64,000 nucleotides of DNA from Roseiarcus sp963717215 (lineage in GTDB: Bacteria; Pseudomonadota; Alphaproteobacteria; Rhizobiales; Beijerinckiaceae). The notes beneath the pieces are model-generated. The model did not search any database. It was not told where the DNA came from and saw nothing but the letters and a program-made list of their open reading frames with translations. Shown in pieces: positions 10,142 to 20,680 of the stretch. The translations under genes and the position numbers were made by a program. The stretch lies in assembly GCA_963717215.1 (NCBI GenBank), contig CAVQVS010000006.1, forward strand, positions 806,001 to 870,000, read 5' to 3'. How positions within the stretch are numbered: the stretch's first letter is position 1; every line of letters starts with the position of its first letter.

Positions 10142-10455
10142 ATGAGCGAGCCTTCGGTCACGATAATCCCTAGGGGTGGCAGTGGGTTCACGTTTGACGT
10201 GATCGTCCGTGACCTGCGCGGCGAAAGCCGGCACCGGGTCACGATCGAGGCCAACGAAGCCGAGCGCTGGGCGAAGCTCGGCGCCGAGCCTTCGCGTTGC
10301 GCCGAAGCCGTGATGCGGTTTCTCCTCGACCGCGAGCCGAAGGAATCGATCATGAGCGCGTTCGACACGGGCGTCGTTCGGCGTTACTTTCCGGAGTTCG
10401 ACGAAGCGTTCCCCGGCTACCTCGCCCTCGGCGCGAACCGGGGCGCCGTGCATAG
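10142..10455 (+). CDS. Conserved hypothetical protein
   Basis: A short protein beginning MSEPSVTIIPRGGSGFTFDV and continuing through a region with HRVTIEANEAERWAKLG, FLLDREPKESIM and RRYFPEFDEAFPGYL. Similar roughly 100-residue proteins of unknown function occur in Hyphomicrobiales. As sequenced, the frame runs on without a stop into the downstream oxidoreductase. A one-base indel near the end of FPGYL would instead close it at TAG 10453-10455. I favour that, because the downstream gene has its own ribosome site and ATG at 10487. No function is known. Confidence 0.5.
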
Positions 10456-10486
10456 CCGTCGACCAAAAATACGGAGGCATGCTGTC

Positions 10487-13400
10487 ATGACTGTGGCCCT
10501 CGCCCGGCCGGAGGCGACTCTGGACTCCCGCTACACTGCGCCCGACGGCTGGGTCTATATGACCGGGACGCAGGCGTTGGTGCGCCTGCCCATTCAGCAG
10601 CGCCTGCGCGACGCGGCGGCTGGCCTCAACACCGGGGGATACATTTCCGGTTATCGCGGCTCGCCGCTCGGGCGCTACGACATCGAGCTGTGGCGCGCCG
10701 CGGCGCAGCTCAAGCAACACAACATCGTCTTCCGCCCAGGCCTCAACGAGGACCTCGCCGCGACGGCGATCTGGGGCGCCCAGCAGGTCAACAACTTTCC
10801 CGGCGCGACAGTCGATGGCGTGTTTGGCATCTGGTACGGCAAGGGACCGGGAGTCGACCGATCGGCCGACGCGCTGCGCCACGCCAATTTCGCGGGCTCC
10901 TCGCCCAAGGGCGGCGCGCTTGCGCTCGCCGGCGACGACCACGGCGCGAAATCTTCGACCGCGGTCAATTTCTCCGACACGTTGTTCATCGCCGTCGGCA
11001 TGCCGGTCATCTATCCGTCCAATACCCAGGAGCTGCTTGATTTCGGCCTGCACGGCATCGCCATGTCTCGGTTTTCGGGTTGCTGGGTCGGCATGAAGGT
11101 GGTGACGGATGTCGCCGAGGGCGGCGGCACGGTTTATGTCGGGCCCGACTTGCCTGAGATCGTTTTACCGCAACGTCCGAGCCACTCCGCCCCATGGCGT
11201 ATGGGCGCGTACGCTCGACGCGGCAGTGGCTCAGGAGGAGCGGCTTTACCAACACAAGCTTCCTGCTGCGCTCGCCTATGCGCGCGCCAACGGCCTCAAC
11301 CGCATCTCGGCGATGGCGAGGGCGCGAGGATCGGCGTGGTGGCCGCGGGGAAGGCGTGGCAGGATCTCTTACAGACGCTTGGCAATCTCGGCCTCGACGA
11401 CGATGGCGCCGCGCTTGGGCTGCGCCTGCTCAAAGTCGGCATGGTGTGGCCGCTCGATCCGGTGATCGTGCGCGATTTTGCACGCGGCCTCGATCTCATT
11501 ATCGTGATCGAGGAGAAGCGCCCACTGCTCGAGGATCAGATCCGCTCCATCCTTTATGGCGATTCGAGATCGCCGCGGATCGTGGGCAAATATTTCGATG
11601 GGCAGGCGTTCGACCCTTCGCCGGGCGCACTAGCCATTCCCAATTTTGGCGAGATCACTCCGGAACTCATTGCCGGAGTCCTGGCCAAGGCGATTTCCCG
11701 CCATGATCCGAATTGTGCGCTCAGCGCGCCCGAGGCGCCTAGCGCGATGCTGAGCAACCGCCCTGCGCCAACGCGCAGCCCAGGCTTCTGCGCCGGATGC
11801 CCGCACAACCGTTCAACGCCGGTGCCCGATGGCAGCCGCGCGCTCGCTGGCATCGGCTGCCATTGGATGGCGACGCTGGTCAATCCGCAGCAGACCGCCA
11901 CCGCTTCGCATATGGGCGGCGAAGGCGTGATGTGGCTCGGCCAGCAGCCGTTCACCAAACAGGACCACGTGTTCGCCAATATCGGCGATGGCACCTACGC
12001 GCATTCGGGGTCGCTCGCGATCCGTCAGGCGCTCGCCGCCAACGTTCCGATCACCTACAAGATCCTCTTCAACGGCTTCGTCTCGATGACCGGGGGCCAG
12101 CCGATCGAGGGCGGCATGACGCCGGTTCAGATCCTCGAGGAGCTTGCCGCGGAGGGGGTCGAAGAAAATGACGCTCGTGGCGGACGACCTGGAGCGCTAC
12201 GCGGGCGTCCCTCTGCCCCACGGCGTGAGCCTTCGTCACCGCGACACGATGGACGAGACGCAGCGCGAATTTCGCGAATTCAAGGGCGTGTCGGTCATCC
12301 TGTACGACCAGCCCTGCGCGACCGAGCGACGGCGCCTGCGCAAGCGCGGCAAGTGGGCTGATCCAGCCAAGCGCACCTTCATCAATCCGCAAGTCTGCGA
12401 AGGCTGCGGCGATTGCGGCCGCGTCTCCAATTGCATGGCGATCGAGCCCCTGGAGACGGAATTCGGGCGCAAGCGGCGCATCAACCAATCGAGCTGCAAC
12501 AAGGATTTCTCCTGCGTCGAGGGATTCTGCCCAAGCTTCGTAACGGTGCATGGCGGACGCTTGCGCAAGCCCGAGGCGACAGCGCCTTTAGGCCAGTATC
12601 TGCCGCCGGTCCCCGAGCCGATCCTGCCCGAGATCCAGCGAGCGCTTCAGTCTGCTGGTGGCTGGCATTGGCGGCTCTGGCGTCGTCACCATCAGCCAGA
12701 CGGTCGCCGTCGCCGCTTACCTCGACGGACTCTTCAGCTCCAATCTCGATCTGACGGGGTTAAGCCAGAAATACGGCGCGGTGACCGCGCATGTGCGCAT
12801 CGCGCATGAACCCGGCGCGTTGCACGCGACCCGCATCGCCGCCGGCGAAGCCGATGCGCTGATCGGCTGCGACCTCATCGTCGCCGCGGGCGACGAATCG
12901 ATCTCCAAGCTCAAGCGCGGCAAGACGGGCGCGGTCATCTCCGCCGATCTGACGCCGACTGCTGATTTCGCTCGCAATCCGAACTGGAGCGTGGACGCCG
13001 ACGAACTCATCGAACGCCTGAAGAACGCGCTCGGCGACAAGGCGCTCATTGTCGACGCGCAACGTCTCTCCGCAGCGCTGATGGGCGACCCGATCGCCTC
13101 CAACATGTTCATGCTCGGCGCCGCCTGGCAGAGAGGCCTGGTTCCGATCCGCCGGGACGGCGATTGATCGCGCAATTGAGCTCAACGGCGTCGCCATCGA
13201 CGCCAACAAGCAGGCGTTCGAATGGGGCCGACGCGCCGGGCATGATCCGATGAGCATCGAGACGCTGGTCGGCCTTGACGAGTCCGTCTGACGAACCGCC
13301 TTCGCTCGATGCGCTTATGCAGCGTCGTGTCGCGCATCTGACGGACTATCGCGATGCAGCCTATGCGGCGCGGTATCGCGAGCTCGTCGAGCGCGTGCGC

Positions 13401-13960
13401 GCGGCGGAGAGAAACGCGGGCCTGGGCGAGGCGCTGACCACAGCCGTCGCGCGCGCCTATCACAAGCTGCTGGCCGTCGAAGGACGAGTGGGAAGTGGCG
13501 CGGCTGTTTGCAGCGCCTGAGTTCCAGGAGAGCTCTGTCGCGCGAATTCGAGGGCCCGTATCAGCTCCATTTCCATCTCGGCGCCTGGCCGTTCGCCCGT
13601 GTCGATCCCGCGAGCGGGAAAATGAAAAAGGGCGAGGTCGGCCCGTGGGCGATGAAAGCCTTCCGCGTGATGGCGCGGCTGAAATTCCTGCGCGGCTCGT
13701 GGCTCGATCCGTTCCGCAACAGCGAGGAGCGCAAGCTCGAACGGCGCCTGATCGCCGAGTTCGAAGCCGACGTCGCGGATCTTACCCAGCGCCTCACCCC
13801 CACGTCCCATCCGATCGCGGTTCGTGTTGTCGGCGCCTATGAGACGATCCGGGGATATGGGCACGTGAAAGAGGCGAGCGCAGCCGAGGCTACGAAGACG
13901 CGGGCGAGCGCGCTCAGCGAGCTCAAGGCCGGCAAGGCGCCGGTCGAGAAGGCGGCCTAA
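10487..13960 (+). CDS. Indolepyruvate ferredoxin oxidoreductase (fused), several frameshifts
   Basis: A fused 2-oxoacid:ferredoxin oxidoreductase of about 1157 residues that oxidatively decarboxylates aryl-pyruvates such as indolepyruvate to acyl-CoA. The order is an N-terminal pyrimidine-binding/ThDP region (TGTQALVRLPIQQ, GYISGYRGSPLGRYD), then FCAGCPHNRSTP and GIGCHWMATLV, the ThDP-binding NIGDGTYAHSG, a 4Fe-4S segment VCEGCGDCGRVSNC with further cysteines, and the gamma-type domain GIGGSGVVTISQTVAVAA. The C-terminal helical domain ends in KAGKAPVEKAA. Frame changes occur near 11155, 11320, 12165, 12650, 13165 and 13510. GGAGG precedes ATG 10487. Confidence 0.9.
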
Positions 13961-13964
13961 GACC

Positions 13965-14667
13965 GTGGTGCAAGGAAAGACGATCGTCATCACCGGCGGC
14001 TTGGGCGCGTTGGGAAGCGCTGTTGCTGAAGCGGCGGCGAAGCGCGGCGCCTCCGTCGCATTGCTTGATCACGCGCCGACCGTCCCTGAGGGCTTCGCCG
14101 AGCGGCTCGGAGGCAAGACGCTCATCATCGGCGGCGTCGATCTGACGTCGCTCACAGCGGCCGAGACGGCGATGGCCTCGATCAAGACGAAGTTCGGCCG
14201 GCTCGACGCGCTCCTCAATATCGCCGGCGGGTTTCAATGGGAGACCATCGCGGACGGCAAGGTCGACGCCTGGGACCGCATGTATGCGATGAACTTGAAG
14301 ACCGCGCTCAACGCCTGCAAGGCCGCGCTTCCCTATCTCGAGGAAAGCGGCGCGGGCCGCATCGTCAATGTCGGCGCGCAGTCGGCGCTGCACGCGGCTT
14401 CCGGGTTCGGTCCTTATGCGGCCAGCAAATCGGCGGTGCACCGGTTTACCGAAAGCCTGGCCGACGAATTAAAGCTCAAGGGGGTGACGGTCAACGCCGT
14501 GCTGCCGTCGATCATCGACACGCCGACAAACCGGCGCGACATGCCGAACGCGGACTTCAGCCGCTGGGTTGCCGCCCGCCGACATCGCCGCCGTCATGCT
14601 GTTCCTGGCCTCGGATGAAGCGAAGGCCGTCACCGGGGCGCTCATTCCGGTGAGCGGCCAAGTTTAG
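13965..14667 (+). CDS. Short-chain dehydrogenase/reductase, one frameshift
   Basis: Classical SDR of about 233 residues. It has an NAD(P)-binding glycine motif GGLGALGSA, an acidic residue after beta-2 (LLDHAP) suggesting NAD preference, NIAGG, the catalytic Ser in NVGAQSALHA and the YAASKSA Tyr-Lys pair. A frame change near 14574 separates DFSRWV from PPADIAAVMLFLASDEAKAVTGALIPVSGQV. It starts 4 bases after the oxidoreductase ends, so both may be co-transcribed. Substrate unknown. Confidence 0.8.
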
Positions 14668-14747
14668 CTTTCCGCTTGAGCTTCACAGCTATGATATAGC
14701 GCCGCTGGCGGCCCCGCGCCTTGGACCGCAATCAAAAGGGGGACGGC

Positions 14748-15500
14748 ATGAGCAAGACAGCTCTCATCACTGGAGCAACCTCGGGGATCGGCGAAGCCGC
14801 CGCTCGCGCGTTCGCGGCGGCCGGCTGGCGCGTCGTCGCGACTGGCCGCCGGGCCGAACGACTTGAAGCCCTGGTCGCCGCCATCGGCGCCGACAAAGTG
14901 CATCCCGCCGCGTTCGACGTCACCGATGAAGCGGCGCGAGACGCTGCTCTGGCTGCGCTTCCCAACGGATTTCGCGGCATCGACCTCCTGATCAACAACG
15001 CCGGGCTCGCGCTTGGCCGCAATCCTGCGCAAGCCGCCGATCTTGCACAATGGAAGACGATGATCGACACGAATGTGACCGCGCTCGCTTCGCTGACGCA
15101 CAAATTGCTGCCAGGGTTGATTGCCCGACGCGGCGCGATCATCAACCTGTCGTCGGTCGCCGCGAATTATCCGTATGCGGGCGGCAACGTCTACGGGGGA
15201 ACCAAGGCGTTCGTGAAAGAGTTTTCGCTCGGGCTCCGCAGCGATCTGCACGGCACTGGTGTGCGCGTGACGTCGATCGAGCCCGGCATGGTCGAAACCG
15301 AGTTCACGCTGGTGCGCACGAGCGGCGATCAGGCGGCGGCGGAGACGCTCTATCACGGCGCAAAGGCGATGACAGGTGACGACATTGCGGCGACCATGTT
15401 GTGGGTGGCCGAGCTGCCGCCGCACCTCAACATCAACCGGCTGGAGTTGATGCCCGTAAGCCAATCGTTCGCCGGGTTCCAGGTCGCGCGCGCCAGTTAG
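14748..15500 (+). CDS. YdfG-type short-chain dehydrogenase
   Basis: A 250-residue SDR with TGATSGIGEAAARAF (cofactor motif), Arg-rich ATGRRAERLEAL (NADP preference), NNAGLALG, SSVAANYPYAGGNVYGGTKAF (catalytic Ser, Tyr, Lys) and RVTSIEPGMVETEF. This pattern matches the YdfG group, which oxidises serine, 3-hydroxyisobutyrate and 3-hydroxypropionate-type 3-hydroxy acids. ATG 14748 is preceded by a GGGGGACGG-like ribosome site and begins directly at the cofactor fold. The exact substrate is inferred from the family only. Confidence 0.85.
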   Translation: MSKTALITGATSGIGEAAARAFAAAGWRVVATGRRAERLEALVAAIGADKVHPAAFDVTDEAARDAALAALPNGFRGIDLLINNAGLALGRNPAQAADLAQWKTMIDTNVTALASLTHKLLPGLIARRGAIINLSSVAANYPYAGGNVYGGTKAFVKEFSLGLRSDLHGTGVRVTSIEPGMVETEFTLVRTSGDQAAAETLYHGAKAMTGDDIAATMLWVAELPPHLNINRLELMPVSQSFAGFQVARAS

Positions 15501-15526
15501 GCGCGTCTCTAAATCGAGGACAAACA

Positions 15527-16474
15527 ATGGGCGCGTTCGTCGACGGAAAATGGCGGGAGGGCGACTTCCCGCACGATACGAGCGGGCGTTTCGTGCGTCC
15601 CGATTCGCCATTCCGCAATTGGATCACGGCGAGCGGAGAAGCGGGGCCGAGCGGCGCCGGCGGCTTCAAGGCGGAGCCCGACCGCTATCACCTCATCATC
15701 TCGCTTGCCTGCCCGTGGGCGCATCGCACCCTTATCTTCCGACGACTCAAAGGTCTCGAGAGCACGATCTCGCTCTCGGTCGTCCACTGGCTGCTCGGCG
15801 AGCGCGGCTGGACGTTCGATCCCGGCCCCGGCGTCATTCCCGATCCGATCCTCGGCGCGAGCGAGTTGCGCGAATTCTACGTCAAGGCGCGCCCCGACTA
15901 CAGCGGCCGCGTCACCGTCCCGGTGCTTTGGGACAAGAAGACAAACACGATCGTCAACAACGAATCGTCGGAAATCATCCGCATGTTCAACAGCGCCTTC
16001 GACGGGGTCGGCGCGGCCGTTGGCGACTATTATCCGAGCGGCCTGCAACCCGAGATCAACGAGGTCAACGACCGCATCTATCGGACGGTCAACAATGGCG
16101 TCTACCGCGCCGGGTTCGCCACCTCGCAGGAGGCGTACGAAGAGGCCTTCCGCGAGCTCTTCGAGACGCTGGACTGGCTCGAGGCGCGACTCGGAGGCCA
16201 GCGATTCCTCATCGGCCAGCGGCTAACGGAAGCTGACTGGCGCCTGTTCACCACCTTGATCCGCTTCGACCCGGTTTATTTCGGCCACTTCAAGTGCAAT
16301 CTTCGCGAGATCCGGAACTATCCGGCGCTGAGCCGCTACTTAAGTGAGCTTTACCACCTGCCCGGCGTCGCCGAAACGGTCGATTTCTTCCACATCAAGC
16401 ATCACTATTACGAGAGCCACCGTCGCATCAATCCGACGGGCATTGTGCCGGTTGGGCCTGAACTGGCATTGTGA
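15527..16474 (+). CDS. Xi-class GST / glutathionyl-hydroquinone reductase
   Basis: A 315-residue member of the Xi-class glutathione transferases (YqjG/ECM4 type), which reduce glutathionyl-hydroquinones using a catalytic cysteine. The signature CPWAHRTLIFR lies near residue 63. A VPVLWDKK segment with cis-Pro and NNESSEIIRMFN precede the C-terminal domain (EAYEEAFRELFETLDWLEARL, DWRLFTTLIRFDPVY). ATG 15527 lies 26 bases after the SDR stop. Its role is detoxification of quinones or chlorinated aromatics. Confidence 0.9.
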   Translation: MGAFVDGKWREGDFPHDTSGRFVRPDSPFRNWITASGEAGPSGAGGFKAEPDRYHLIISLACPWAHRTLIFRRLKGLESTISLSVVHWLLGERGWTFDPGPGVIPDPILGASELREFYVKARPDYSGRVTVPVLWDKKTNTIVNNESSEIIRMFNSAFDGVGAAVGDYYPSGLQPEINEVNDRIYRTVNNGVYRAGFATSQEAYEEAFRELFETLDWLEARLGGQRFLIGQRLTEADWRLFTTLIRFDPVYFGHFKCNLREIRNYPALSRYLSELYHLPGVAETVDFFHIKHHYYESHRRINPTGIVPVGPELAL

Positions 16475-16529
16475 CGACACCAACGGAGCGCCTTGCTCCG
16501 GCCTCCGGCCCATGGCAAGGCGAGCTGCA

Positions 16530-17872
16530 ATGACCGACATCGCCCCAACTGAACAGCGCGCCGCGCCGCGCATTTCCTTCGTTTCGCTCGGCTGCCCGAA
16601 GGCGCTCGTCGACAGCGAGCGGATCCTCACGCGCCTGCGCGCCGAAGGCTACGAACTCGCGCGCAGCCATTCCGGCGCCGACGCGGTCATCGTCAACACC
16701 TGCGGCTTTCTCGACAGCGCCAAGGCGGAATCGCTCGCGGCAATAGGCCAGGCGATGAACGAGAACGGCAAGGTGATCGTGACCGGCTGCATGGGGGCGA
16801 CGCCCGACGCGATCCGCGACGCTTTCCCCAACGTCTCGGCAGTCACCGGCCCGCAGGCGTTCGAAAGCGTTATGGAGGCGGTGCGCGCCGCAGCGCCGGC
16901 GCCCCGCGATCCGTTCGTCGACCTCATCCCCGGCGAAGGCGTGCGCCTGACGCCGCGTCACTACGCCTATCTCAAAATCTCCGAAGGCTGCGACCACCGC
17001 TGCACGTTCTGCATCATCCCAAGCTTGCGCGGGCGGCTCGCCTCCCGCTCCGCCGGCGACGTGCTGCGCGAAGCCGAGCGGCTCGTTAAAGCGGGCGTCA
17101 AGGAAGCTCATCGTCATCGCGCAGGATACGAGCGCCTACGGCCTCGACCTTAAATACGCCGAGAGCCCATGGCGCGACCGCCAGGTCGCCGCGCGCTTTT
17201 TCGACATCACGCGCGAACTGGGTTCGCTCGGGGCCTGGATCAGGCTGCAATACGTCTACCCCTATCCGCATGTCGACGAGGCGATTGCGCTGATGAATGG
17301 CGGCAATGTGCTGCCCTATATCGACGTGCCGTTCCAGCATGCTTCGCCTGCGGTTTTGAAGGCGATGCGCCGGCCGGCGTCCCAGGAAAAGACGCTTGAG
17401 CGCATCCGCGCCTGGCGCGCGATCTGCCCGGACTTGACCATCCGCTCGACTTTCATCGTCGGCTTTCCCGGCGAGACCGAGGAGGATTTTCGTTTCCTGC
17501 TCGACTGGCTGGACGAGGCCAAGCTCGACCGCGTCGGCGCGTTCCAATATGAGCCCGTCAAAGGCGCGGCGGCCAACGATCTCGGCCTCGAGCCCGTGCC
17601 GGACGACATCAAAGCCGAGCCGCCTCAAGCGTTTCATGGCTCGCGCCCAGGCGATCAGCCAGAAGAAACTTGCCGCCAAGGTCGGCAAGCGCCTCGAGGC
17701 CATCGTCGACGAGGGCGGCGCACGCGTGGCCAAGGGCCGCACCAAAGGCGACTCGCCGCAGATCGACGGCGCCGTGCATATCGCGACGCGCAGGCCCTTA
17801 CGCGCCGGCGACATCGTAACGGTCAGGATCGACCGCTCCGACGCCTATGACTTATGGGGGACGGCGGCTTGA
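16530..17872 (+). CDS. rimO: Ribosomal protein S12 methylthiotransferase RimO, two frameshifts
   Basis: Radical SAM enzyme that methylthiolates the conserved aspartate of ribosomal protein S12. The UPF0004 domain shows its three cluster cysteines (LGCPKAL, NTCGFLD, TGCMG). The radical SAM motif CDHRCTFC follows, then QYVYPYPHVDEAI, PFQHASPAVLKAMRRP, FIVGFPGETEEDF, and a C-terminal TRAM domain ending in RSDAYDLWG. The frame breaks near 17104 (GAAGC where GAGC is expected, one extra A) and near 17625. Such a conserved gene is unlikely to be dead, so sequence error is favoured. Confidence 0.92.
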
Positions 17873-17950
17873 CGGCAGCGAACCGCGTCCCCGTGGACTG
17901 CGCATCGCCTTGAACCGCCCAGAGCCTATATCCGCGCCTCGCGCCGCGAA

Positions 17951-19291
17951 GTGCAGGACGGCCTTCCCAACCCGCAGCGCCTACTCGCGTTCCTGACCCT
18001 CGCCATGGCGATCAGCATGGCCGTGCTCGACGGCACCATTGTCACCGTGGCGCTGCCGACGATGGCGCGCCAATTCGCCGTCGCGCCGGAGAACGCGATC
18101 TGGATCGTCAACGCCTTCCAGCTCGCGGTCACCGTCTCGCTACTGCCGCTGGCGGCGCTCGGCGACATGCTGGGTTACCGGCGCGTCTATTGGTGGGGGC
18201 TTGCGCTCTTCACTGTCGCTTCGCTCGCCTGCGCGCTCGCGCCGAATTTCGCCGTGCTCACCCTCGCGCGCGTGGTTCAGGGCTTGGGCGCGGCGGGAAT
18301 CATGAGCGTCAACATCGCCCTCATCCGGTTCATCTATCCGCACGCGCGGCTCGGCCAGGGCGTCGGCAACATGGCGGTCGTGGTCGCCGTCTGCTCGGCT
18401 GGAAGCCCAAGCGTCGCGGCGGCGATCCTGTCGGTCGCCTCCTGGCATTGGCTGTTTCTGATCAACGTGCCGATCGGGGTGGCGGCGCTCATAATGGCGG
18501 CGCGGACGCTGCCAGCGACGCCGCGCTCCGCGGGCCGCCTCGATCTTTTGAGCGTGCTCCTCAATGCGCTCACGTTCGGCCTGGTCATCGCCGGCGTGAA
18601 TCGGATCGGCCAGGGCGGATCGCCCTGGCCGGCGCTAATCCAGATCGCGGTCGGTCTCGTGATCGGCGCGGCGCTCGTCTGGCGGCAACTCAAGCTTCCC
18701 GCGCCGCTGCTGCCGGTAGATCTTCTCCGCCGGCCGGTGTTTGCGCTTTCGCTCGCGACGTCAATCGCCTCGTTTGGGGCGCAGGCCCTGGCCATCGTAT
18801 CGCTACCGTTTTACTTTGAAGACCGCCTCGGCCACTCCGCGTCGACCTCCGGATTGCTGCTCACGCCCTGGCCGCTCGCGACCGCTTTGATCGCGCCGAT
18901 CGCCGGACGCCTCGCCGACCGATTCATCCCAGGCCTTCTCGGCAGCATCGGCCTTCTGGTGATGGGCGCAGGACTGGTTCTCGTCGCAATGGGCATCGCC
19001 GATTCCACGCCGGTCTCGCTCGCTTGGCGCCTCGCGGTCTGCGGCCTGGGCTTCGGGTTTTTCCAGTCGCCCAACAATCGGGTGATCATCGGCAGCGCGC
19101 CGCGCGAGCGAAGCGGCGGGGCGGCCGGCCTGCAATCCTCCGGACGGCTGATCGGCCAGTCGTTCGGAACGGCGCTGGTCGCGGTCGCGCTCGGACAGGC
19201 GCCCCGGCACGCGACGGAGATTGCGCTCTGGGGCGCGGCCGCTCTCACCCTTGCCGGCGCGATCACCAGCGGCTTGCGGCGGACGAACTAA
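17951..19291 (+). CDS. DHA2-family multidrug efflux MFS transporter
   Basis: A 446-residue inner-membrane drug:proton antiporter with about 12-14 hydrophobic helices. The start (MAISMAVLDGTIVTVALPTM) contains the D-x-T-I-V-x-V-A-L-P motif typical of EmrB/QacA-type DHA2 exporters. LGDMLGYRRVYWWGL is motif A. The central antiporter motif region VVQGLGAAGIMSVN and SAGSPSVAAAI follow. The GTG start 17951 is used. No regulator sits next to it, and the substrate is unknown. Confidence 0.88.
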   Translation: MQDGLPNPQRLLAFLTLAMAISMAVLDGTIVTVALPTMARQFAVAPENAIWIVNAFQLAVTVSLLPLAALGDMLGYRRVYWWGLALFTVASLACALAPNFAVLTLARVVQGLGAAGIMSVNIALIRFIYPHARLGQGVGNMAVVVAVCSAGSPSVAAAILSVASWHWLFLINVPIGVAALIMAARTLPATPRSAGRLDLLSVLLNALTFGLVIAGVNRIGQGGSPWPALIQIAVGLVIGAALVWRQLKLPAPLLPVDLLRRPVFALSLATSIASFGAQALAIVSLPFYFEDRLGHSASTSGLLLTPWPLATALIAPIAGRLADRFIPGLLGSIGLLVMGAGLVLVAMGIADSTPVSLAWRLAVCGLGFGFFQSPNNRVIIGSAPRERSGGAAGLQSSGRLIGQSFGTALVAVALGQAPRHATEIALWGAAALTLAGAITSGLRRTN

Positions 19292-19317
19292 GCCGGGAAC
19301 CCTTTCGCCGCCCGCAG

Positions 19318-20526
19318 CTACAACGCGCGCCCTCCGGCACGATTCCAGCCCCGCCCGCGATCGCCAAAGGCCTCCCAGCCCTGGTCGGTGACGGCGACCG
19401 TGTCTTCGAGCTTGACGAAGCCGCGGCGGGGATGCGCAATCGTCGTCTCGATCGAAATGACCATGCCAGATTCAAGCGGGCGGTCGGCGTCATAGGCCGG
19501 ATAGGAAACGGGCCCATGGGCAGTCAACCGCGGCGCCTCGTGGCTGATGAGGCCCATTCCGTGCGCAACGAATTCAATCGAATTCGCGCGCGGCGATCGC
19601 TTCAACACTTCGCCGGCGCTGACGTAGATCTCGCCGCCATTGACGCCGTGCCGAATTGGCTTGCGCGCCGCCATCTGGATTGCGTCCACCTCGCCGAGCA
19701 GGTCTTCAAGTTCGCCGTCGGGATCGCCCTGGATCGCCATGCGGCATAGATCGCCGATGTAGCCTTTGTAATTGCCGCCGGAATCGATCGACATGATGTC
19801 GCCCGCTCCCCACACCTGGTCGGAGGGCGCGCGATTGAGGCTCGTCCCCGCCGTGATGAGGCAATATTCAAATGTCAGGCCCCGGTTCACCTCCTCGCGG
19901 CGAAGCGCTTCCACGACTTCCGCTTTCGTCGCGCCCGGCCCGTGCGAGGCGACCACCGCCAGCATGGAATCGACCACGAGCTCTGACGCCAGGCGCAGCA
20001 GATCCAATTCCTCCCGGGTCTTGCGCGCCCGCAGCCGTTCGAGCGGCAGGTGCGCTTCGACGAACGTGACCCCGGGCAGCTCGCGCGTGAGCAGTTCCGC
20101 CGCGTCGGCGGGCAGGAACGCACGCTCGACTCCAACGCGCTTTACACCCGGAGCGAGCTTTCGAAGATGATCAACAACACGCTGCGCGGAATCAAGGCTC
20201 GTTCCCGCGGTTAGCAAGGACGGAGTCCAGAACTTCCCAAGGTCCTTCTCGTAAGCTTCCATTCCGTGTCCGACATAGGTCGATTGGTCCGGGCGGCCTT
20301 TGACGTAGACCAGGAAAGGCAGATAGCGGCTGACCCCAATCGCGTCGAAATGATCGAAGAAAAAGAACCGGTAGCCGCCAAAGAGATATTGGATGTTGTG
20401 CTTGGATGAGATGACCACGGCATCTATGCCGGCCTCGTCGAGGAGCCCATCCAGTCGGGCGCGATCAAATGGCGGCGATTTGGCTTCAGCCTTCGCGAAC
20501 GACCTGGCGGTGGGGCTTTCCGTCAT
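19318..20526 (-). CDS. M24-family Xaa-Pro peptidase
   Basis: A 402-residue creatinase/prolidase-type protein. The N-terminal creatinase-like domain starts around residue 25 (LDGLLDEAGIDAVVISSKHNIQYL). The pita-bread metallopeptidase domain supplies the five metal ligands: Asp in MSIDSGG, Asp in GYIGDLCRM, His in FVAHGMG, Glu in VISIETTI and Glu in VKLEDTVAV. It probably removes N-terminal residues before proline or hydrolyses related amide bonds in the cytoplasm. The gene converges on the MFS exporter with 26 bases between them, and diverges from the DapA-like aldolase. Confidence 0.88.
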   Translation of the reverse strand: MTESPTARSFAKAEAKSPPFDRARLDGLLDEAGIDAVVISSKHNIQYLFGGYRFFFFDHFDAIGVSRYLPFLVYVKGRPDQSTYVGHGMEAYEKDLGKFWTPSLLTAGTSLDSAQRVVDHLRKLAPGVKRVGVERAFLPADAAELLTRELPGVTFVEAHLPLERLRARKTREELDLLRLASELVVDSMLAVVASHGPGATKAEVVEALRREEVNRGLTFEYCLITAGTSLNRAPSDQVWGAGDIMSIDSGGNYKGYIGDLCRMAIQGDPDGELEDLLGEVDAIQMAARKPIRHGVNGGEIYVSAGEVLKRSPRANSIEFVAHGMGLISHEAPRLTAHGPVSYPAYDADRPLESGMVISIETTIAHPRRGFVKLEDTVAVTDQGWEAFGDRGRGWNRAGGRAL

Positions 20527-20680
20527 AGTTTCCTCCCTCGCTTGTCTCGCGAGACCAAAGTTGCCGCCTCAATCTAGCCTAAGCCATTGGAACTGTCGCC
20601 ATTCCCGTACGCTTGCCAAGAGCGCCGCGAATCCCCGATCATCGCGAAACCGCCGCCCCTCCAGAAAAAGGCAGATCTCC

